A stretch of 64,000 nucleotides of DNA from Sipunculus nudus (taxonomy: Eukaryota > Annelida > Sipuncula > Golfingiida > Sipunculidae), in the NCBI GenBank assembly GCA_026874595.1, contig CM049322.1:20587400-20651399 (forward strand), in the 5' to 3' direction. This document shows positions 40,201 through 49,065 of this stretch, one piece after another. The position numbers were made by a program, and so were the translations under genes. The notes beneath the pieces were generated by a model. The model made no database searches. It was given only the letters and a program-made list of their open reading frames with translations, and was not told where the DNA came from. The first letter of the stretch is position 1. Each line of letters begins with the position of its first letter.

Positions 40201-43200
40201 AAATTTATATTGCTGGTCCTTTATTTCAGTTCATAAAATTAAACATTCCCAACTCCAGTTTGCTCTTGGTATAATATATTGGGTGTTTTGATCCTTGAAT
40301 TTATTTTAACACATGTATTAGTTTTATAGCTGAGAATACTTTTTTTTTCCTGATACCATTTGAAAAAATATAAATATTCAAATTTTTCCTGTTAGTGCTG
40401 TGGATTTAATTTTCACAGCATGTACACATTAACATTTCATCTGTTAAAATCTGAAAATTGAAACCAATTGATCAAAAACTGTAGATTTCATTCAAGTTTC
40501 CAGGTACCATGATTTCATTGTTTACATCAGATCAGTATAAATGCAGTGTACTGGGCAGTTACATAACACCTTCAGGTCTGACCTTCATCATATTTTTAAG
40601 ATTTTAACCTTCCAGGTGGTTCAGTACTGTTAATCATTTGTCCATAGGTACCTATGTACATGCCAGAAATTATGTCAATATTGTGTAATTTGTAGACGTG
40701 AGGGGCATCAAAATAATGCACCTTGTCAAGACCGATCTTGTCAAGATATTATGTCTTACAGTCACAAATTCATAAATCCCCTCATCAGCATAGTTAATCA
40801 TAACATTGTATCTGTCAAATTGAACTCGTGCAGTTTTCCATACACTATAGATCCTTCAACAAATAGCCTTATCATCATTATACCACTGCTAAGCATACTG
40901 TCATTGGATTCATATTTGCTCAAATAAATTGCTTTTTTTTACCCCTCCCAAATAAACAAAAAATTAACCACTATATTTTACTCAATAATAATCCATCAGT
41001 CAGGTTATTTCATATATCATTTACCCACATATTACATTATATTCCTTTATAAAAGCCCAACATGACCATGATATTCTAAGCTTTATCTACTCAATATAGT
41101 ATCACAATGGTGATACATTTATAGTCCAATCATGTTCAGCTGAGCGCCGTGACCCATGGGTCCCTTGTTTAATGCTAGCTTAACTAAGAGTATGTACATG
41201 TGCAGAATTCTTGTCGGACTACATGACAGAGCAGTATCACACGCATTCTCTCATTTTATATCCTGGTGTTAACCAGGCCCGGTGCCTACTGCACCTACGG
41301 GCCCTTTATGTGTAATCGTCCACCCGAAAGGCGCACTCGTTTGTGAGTGAAACACGGCCGTTGGGCAGGGCTTACCCATTAGGCCTGCAGTGGGTTGGGG
41401 TCGACCCAACCTCTGCCTCTGCTGAGATTCGAACTCACGATCTCCCAGTTTTTAGTCCTATGCTCTACTCCTGATCCACAGAAGCCGGATATTAAAGATT
41501 ATGCACGAGATCTGAACACTCCTCAGAGGATTCATTTGATAAATGGAAAGCTTTGAATTAATATTTTTCGTATACCATAGGCAATGTAATGATATGATTT
41601 AAAATAGTTATCTATCATTTATATAGGTAATATAAAAGATCTATTCACAGTAAAACCTCGAAGTTACGACTACCAATGGCACCTCGATAATGTGTTCGTA
41701 TTATCGAGGTGGTCGTCTAAGCGTCTGTGAGGTCGTCTTCGGAGTCCGTGTCATTAAAAGATCGGTCTCCGATGATGCTGACGACGCCAATTGCTTTGAG
41801 CATATAATCAATGGTCCACTACACCATTAACTGTTGAATCTGAATCTGCTATTAATCAAACTCTGTTTTGGCATATACATTTATTATAAAAACTGTATCT
41901 GTAATTTGCTATATGCATTTCCTGAGGAACCCCGACTCATTTTTTTTCAAGCGCCAGAGGGTATAACAATGAGTATAGATCTACATTTGCTTAGTTTTTA
42001 ATTATGATTATAATTATCATTGTATAATGAAAACAGTTGTATAGCTGTAGAAAGGCTGCTTCTCTTGTAACGTTGTGAAGAGAAATGTCGAAGCAAATCT
42101 CATGAACTGTGAGCACAATAGGAATTCCTTGTTTTAAATTCTAATTTAGGTAAATCTTTCTTCTAACATTTATAATGTCTTTATTGCTAACTCCGCCCAT
42201 TGAACAAAGTGTCGCAATGTTCAGAATTGTCGCTGTTTTTATGAAGACGATGATCGTACCAGCTGGCCTTCATGGTTCCACATGTCAGTTTATACGTCGG
42301 TTAAGGCCAAAAAAATATATAAGGTATGGTTCTCGGGCACTTTTTCCCGGAAATCAGTGCGGGCGGGCGGTATTTTATTTTTTACCTTTTCTTGAATGTT
42401 TCAATAAAAATGTCATATGACCAGGGGAAAGCATGAAAATAACATTTTTTTTGCTAAACAGGTAAAAGCACTACATAAATTGTATTTATTATCTTTCCGA
42501 AAGATAAAAATCAAAATAAAAAAATTTGATGCGGGGTGTTAAAATTGACGGTGCTCGAGAACCATACCTTTTATTTTATTTTTTTTTTTGTCTATATGTA
42601 CCAGCCTTTTTGATACTTTGACACCTTTGACGAAATATGTGGTTATTTCAGGCACATTGTTCCTTTGGATGATGTGGCCTAGCTTTAACGCCGCTCTGGC
42701 CCCCGGTGATGACCAGCACAGGGCCGTTATTAACACCTACCTCGCTCTGGCCGCATGCGCTCTGGTCACCTTCGCCATCTCAGTCCTAGTCAACAAGGAG
42801 AAAAAATTAGACATGGTAGGTGGTTCAAAAGTAACAATGTCAACTGTAAATCCATCTGTATACCATGTATCTCTGACTTATATTTGAAGGTTATGATATA
42901 TATGCGAAGCTGTATTTCTTTGTACTGTTACATGGTGTACTCGTGTACGAGTTATATATGAGTTTTCTCCATTCAAACGTGCACACTTACGCGCGTTTGT
43001 CGGGAGCATATTTTAAAACTGACATGAACCAGGTCGCCATCTAAGTTCTTGTCAACAAGGAAAGAAAAAAATAATCTCGTTCAGGGGTTAAGTAATCTAC
43101 CTGTACTATGTATCTCTGACGTATACATGAGGTCCATTTGAAGCTTTTTTGTCTAAACCTTATATGCTCCTGTTCACTTAACATTAATATCGTTTAACGC

Positions 43201-46200
43201 CATTCAAACGTACACATAAATACGTATTTTTTCTGGGAGGTTTTAAAATTAACATAACTTGGTCGCTGTATAGATGTTAGCGTGTGTGATTGAAATTAAC
43301 ATTGATCCTACTGTTTCCTGGCTTCATTCTATATCAAATTGATAACATTTAAAGGGACCAGTAAGGAACACAGAGAAAATTTATTAAAGTGAACATTCTT
43401 TATTTTAGCTCAGCTGACTGTAAGTTATCTGAGCAAAGTGATCACAATTAGTCCGGCGTCCGTCCGGCGGTCCGTCTGTCCGTTAACAGAGCACAAATCG
43501 TAATCGTTAGTCCTAGATACTTGTAACTGTACATCAAGGAAGTTCTTTGGCAAATCTCCTTGGAAACCTGAAATTAGGTCATGGTGACCTAAATTTTTGC
43601 CCTACGGGCTGAAAACATGATTTTTAGTACCCAGACAGTCAGACGGTGCTCAAATTGTATCCATTAGGCTTAGTATCTTCTAACGTAACATTCAGGGAGG
43701 TCCCAGGCAAATATCCATGGAAATCTGAAATTAGATCACTGTGACCTATATTCTGCGACCTATAGGGAAAATATGTCATATGAGCACCCTGAATGTCAGA
43801 TGAGGACAAATTTTATCTGTTAGGCCTAGAATCTTCTAACGTAATATTTAGGGAGGTCCTAGGCAAATATCCTAGGAAACCTAAAATTAGGTTTCATAAA
43901 CCTATATTTTGCACGTATGAAATGGAACATGATTTTGAGCACCCAGACAGTCAGATGTGGCACAAATGGAATCCATTAGGCCTAGAATATCTAATATAAA
44001 ATTCAGGGAGGTTCTAGGCAAATGTCCTTGGAAACCTGAAAGTAAGTCATGGTGACCTATATTCTTGGACCTTTGGGCTATGGGCAAAAATAAATGGATT
44101 TGAGCACCCAGACAGTAAGACAGGGCACAGATTGTACCCATTAGGCCTAGAATCTTTTATCATGACATCCAGGTTTGTCATTTATAAATGTCTTTGAAAA
44201 CATGAAATTAGATCATGGTGACTTATCGTCGGCAACGTATAGGAAAAAGATGTCATGTGAGCACTATGACTGTCAGAAAGGCACAAATCGTGTCTGTTAA
44301 GTCCGGAATCTTCTGACACAAAAGCCAGGGAGGTTCTAGGCACTTCTCCAAGAAAACTTGAAATTAGGTCATGGTGACATATATTTTGCAACTTAGGCAG
44401 AAAATGTGATTTTGAGCACCAAGACAGATGGGGCACAAATTGTATCCATTGAGCCTAGAATATTCTAACCTAACATTCGGGGAGGTCCCAGACAAATGTC
44501 CTTGGCAACATATAATAAGGTCATTATGACACATATTCTGCAACGTGCAGGGGAAAGGTGTCATAGGAGCACCCTGAATGTCTGATGGGTACATATTGTA
44601 TGCATTAGGCCAAGATTCTTCTAAGCGACATCCAGGGAGGTAATAGGCAAATCTCCTTGGAATCCAGAAATCATGTCATGGTGCACAGTTTATATTCTAT
44701 GCGCTATGAGCCGTAAAAATATGAATTTGAGCACCCAGGAAGACGAGGTACAAATTGTATCTATTTTCCTTTGAACGTATATTGAAAAGTCCAGGGAGGT
44801 CTTTGGCAAGTCTTCTTTGAATCTTCAAATTCTTATAATTCATGTCAAAACCAGTCATATAGGCCACAAATAGTATCCTTATGCCCTAAAATTATCTATT
44901 ACAACATCCAGGGAGATCTTGGCAAATCCTATTGGAAACATGCACGTGACAGGCCAAAAACATGATCTGAGTACCTTTAACGTCAGATGGGTACAAATTG
45001 TATGCATGAGGCCAACGTCCTGGGTAAATCTCCTTTTAAATTTAAATTTAGGTCATGGTGACCTTTATTCTGCAAGCTACTGGCCAGAAGCATAATTTTG
45101 AGCAGTCACAAAGGGCATAAATTCTATCTATTTGCCCTGGACTCTTCTAACGTGACATTCAGTGAAGTCCTTGGCAATTCTACATGGAAAGTTGAAATTG
45201 GGTCATAGTGACCTATATTCTGCAAGATATGGACAAGAAACATGATCTTGAGCACCCAGTCAGACAAATTGTATCCATTTTCCTTGGAATCCTTTTTATT
45301 GTGAAATCCAGGGGGGTCCTTGGTATGTCTCCTTAGAATCCTGAAATTGTTATTTTCTGCCCATTTTTCAACATAGTAACATTAGCTATAGGCTATTCTC
45401 ACAGACACTATATTACATGAATAAAAGAAATGAGCACCCAGTCAAATTTAGCTGAGCGTCATAGCCCATTGGCTATTTGTTAATATACGTCACTTTTTTC
45501 ATGTATTGGCAAACGAAAATACATCTGTATATATTCTAAGAATGTATGCTGTCTTGACTACCAGGTTCACATGCAGAACGCGACCTTGGCAGGAGGTGTT
45601 GCCGTGGGAACCATGGCGGACATGATGATTCGTCCGTGGGGAGCTCTTGTGGTCGGGACGGTGGCTGCCGTTATCTCAACAGTCGGATTTAAATTCTTAA
45701 CGGTATGTAGACATCTGTAAAATACGGTAACTATCCGCCTAGTAATCAATAGGTTAATACAGCTGTTTAAATCCATCCGTTAGCGTGCATACTCTACAAA
45801 ATTGCCAGTATTTATCCGTTTACGCGCGCACTCTACTTAATTACTATAGTATATATCCGTTGGCGCGCGTACTCTACTTAATTACTAGTAAAATAAACGT
45901 TAACGCCGAGTACTCTACTTAATTACTAATATATATCCGTCAACGCTGGGTACTCTACTTAATTAGTAGCATATATCCGTTAACGCGCGTACTCTATACT
46001 AATCCATCCGTTACCAAACGTTCTCGTTAATACTATATAACGCATCACAAAGACAACCAGCCCTCTAGACTTTGTTTCTCTGCTTGCATTTCTATTTGCA
46101 TTTGTATACTAAGACAAGAGCATTATCATATAACCTGACAATTTGTAGATAACATTTATGTAAAGACAAATCTAATAGAGACAAAATCCAAAATCCGTAT

Positions 46201-49003
46201 AACAAATTTTCTGTGGAAGTGCTAATATATTCAACCATATGTTAGTATAGAAGTAGTCATTTCTTGGTATGAGACATAAACTGCACAAACTGACGAAATG
46301 AGGCACACTGGCGGAAATTACCGTGCATCAACTAACCAGCACCAAGCTATAATTAGTTCATTTGCTGCACGTCAAAAAATAAATACTGAAAAAAGTCGTA
46401 TAGTTTCTCGAGATAAATTGAAGCATCTTCGGGTTAATATGCAACTTTATCTTATTCCAAATTTTATTCAAATGGGCCGTGTACCATTGAACCAAATCCT
46501 CTGTGATACCCAGCAATAAAAAAATAAATTGTAAAATATACTAATATATAGCAACAGAATTATGGATAGTAATAGCTCTCTTCCACACGTGTACTTTTTC
46601 TGTTTGACAAATCTCATGGATACTATGACGTAGTGCGTGATGCGTTTATAAAAACATTTTTCTGTAGTTCTTTATTATTTTATTCCTCCTCCTCTCAGCC
46701 TTTCCTTGCGACAAAGCTAAAGACTCACGACACCTGCGGCGTTAACAACCTGCACGGAATGCCGGGAGTCATGGCCGGAATTGGCGGGATCATAGCTGCT
46801 GCTGTGGCCAACACAGACGCATACGGCACAAGGTAAACCACGCCAACAAGTCAATTAAGGGTTCGTAGAGAGATGTGTCAAAGAACTTGGAGTCAAAATG
46901 ATTAATATGTTAATTTGAGTAAATGGAAAGATTAAGTGGGAAAACTCAATTGTAACTTTCAAAAAAGGAAAATCCTCGTCTTTGTCATTTACTAAAGAAA
47001 CTATAAAGAAATAATAGAATATGAAATATGATAATGGATTGTTTGACTAGGGTGTTTACATTAGGTTAGCAGCATAGGTTTCTCTTTCTGAGCATACATT
47101 TTCCTTAAATAAATGTTTATATACATCCATATTGCCGGCCCCAGTTGAAATACTGTGCGCCACAGTCAGTTTGTGAATTCATGAACGTACCTGGAATGGG
47201 TTATTTGCAGCTTTGAGTTTATGCTAATAGAAAAATATATCATTTTCAGCTTGTACCAGGTGTTTCCTGCGCGTGCCCCCCTTGACAACACCACAGCCCT
47301 GCACGAGCTTCAGGCCAACTTTTCTGCTATAGAGCCCGGTGTTGGTCGATCTGCCGGCCAGCAGGCCGGGTATCAGGCGGCGGCGCTAGGTGTCACTATC
47401 ATCTTCGCTCTAGTATCAGGAGTGATCACAGGTGGGGCAACATTTATATGGCTGGTCATATCTCCTCTATGATGGCGCTAGGTATTATGTTTTACGCCTT
47501 GGTTCCTTCTTTGGTTAGAATGTCTGTCAGCAACTTCACGCAAAATGTAATGAACAGATTTTAATTAAATTTGCAGGATGGTTATAGGGTAAAAACTCCC
47601 CAGGAATAATCCATAAGATTTTGTAGATAAGCTGGATCTTCAGCATATTTTTTTATTCAAAGGCTTTCCATGGTGACATGTGATTTATTTCCCACAATTT
47701 CAAGTCACCTATTCACTGGAAAAAGGAACTGTGCGTACTCTATCCTTTTTTATTTAAAAATACTTTTTTGGCACCATATTTTGACATATTTGTGGTCTAA
47801 GATAATGTTTGTTTACTCCAGAAGGTAACCTCATAGTCTTTTTCCTCATACAAACATGAATGTGCACCCTTTAATTTTTAGCTCAGCTGACTCATCTGAG
47901 CTATAGCAATCACTCTCTTTCCGTCGTCTGTCCGGCCGTCCGTTAACAGGGCACAAATCGTAACCGCTGGAACTGGAATCTTTAAACTCGATTTTCAGGG
48001 AGGTCCATGAAAAATCTTCTTGGAAACCTGTAATTAGGTCTCTGTTTCCCATATTCTCAGAGCTATGAGACTCGTAAATACCCCCCAGAATAATAAAAAA
48101 TTTGATACAAAAGCTCAGTATCTGAATAACTGCTAAATTGATCACCATGATTTTTTTGCATGAATATTGATCATGTAGTGTTTCATCAGTTCCTACAAAC
48201 TGGTGGCGCCACCTGTTGTTTTTCTAATTTTTACGATTTTTTAAATTTTTTATTCTGTCAAAGAAGCTGTCATCTGTTAACAAACAGTAACCACTAGACC
48301 TGGAATCTTCTGACTTGACATCCAGGGAGGTCCCATAAAAATATCATTCGAAACCTGAAATTAGGTCCCTGTTATCCATATTCTCCAAGCTATGGGGCTA
48401 AGCTATAAGTACCCCAAAGAATAATCAAATATTTGAAATGAAAGCTCCAGTATCTGAATAACTAATGCCCTGATAGCCATGATTCTTTGATCATTCTTTA
48501 TATATTTATCATGGAGTGTTTCATCAGTTTCTGCAAACTTGTGGTACTACCTGCATTTTTTTCTAATATTTATACTTTTTTGTTTCTATTTATGAGACTT
48601 ACAAATGAAATGATCATCTCTCCAAAAGCCCACTGTAACCCATTTCTAAGGACTATTAAAAAAATTCATGATTATTTTGCACTCTGGCAGTCATTTTGCT
48701 CATTGTCAACATACCATGAATTCAGCTGAGCGTCATGGCCCATGGGCCACTAGTTTATTTATATGCTTTACCCGCAAATGAACTGAAGCCTTACAACTTA
48801 CTTTCAATGGCTGTTATATGTGAACGTTGACAAACTTGATAAATTCTCACATATGATGTAAATATTTTATGTGGGCCCTACAGTTTTATATTTTTTTTGA
48901 GAATTTACAATAGATTTATACAGATCTACCTTAATTAGCTCTTCTGTCCATGTGGTTGACATAATCTGCTTTTATGTCTTGCTTATCTTTGGCATTAAGT
49001 TCG

Positions 49004-49065
<62 letters not shown>

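Larger units (their letters stand above)
37106..42651 (+). other. Rh paralog 2 intron 4 (5.5 kb)
   Basis: The proximal 1.0 kb is unremarkable. A 3-kb repeat element (38129-41170), a reverse-oriented SINE (41275-41490), a short pogo-like fragment near 41648 and a MITE (42302-42600) fill most of the rest. Confidence 0.9.

Noticed and set aside
46298-46519. A 73-codon frame in Rh intron 6
   Set aside because: No splice-consistent borders, no recognised family, within an intron of a gene that is complete without it.
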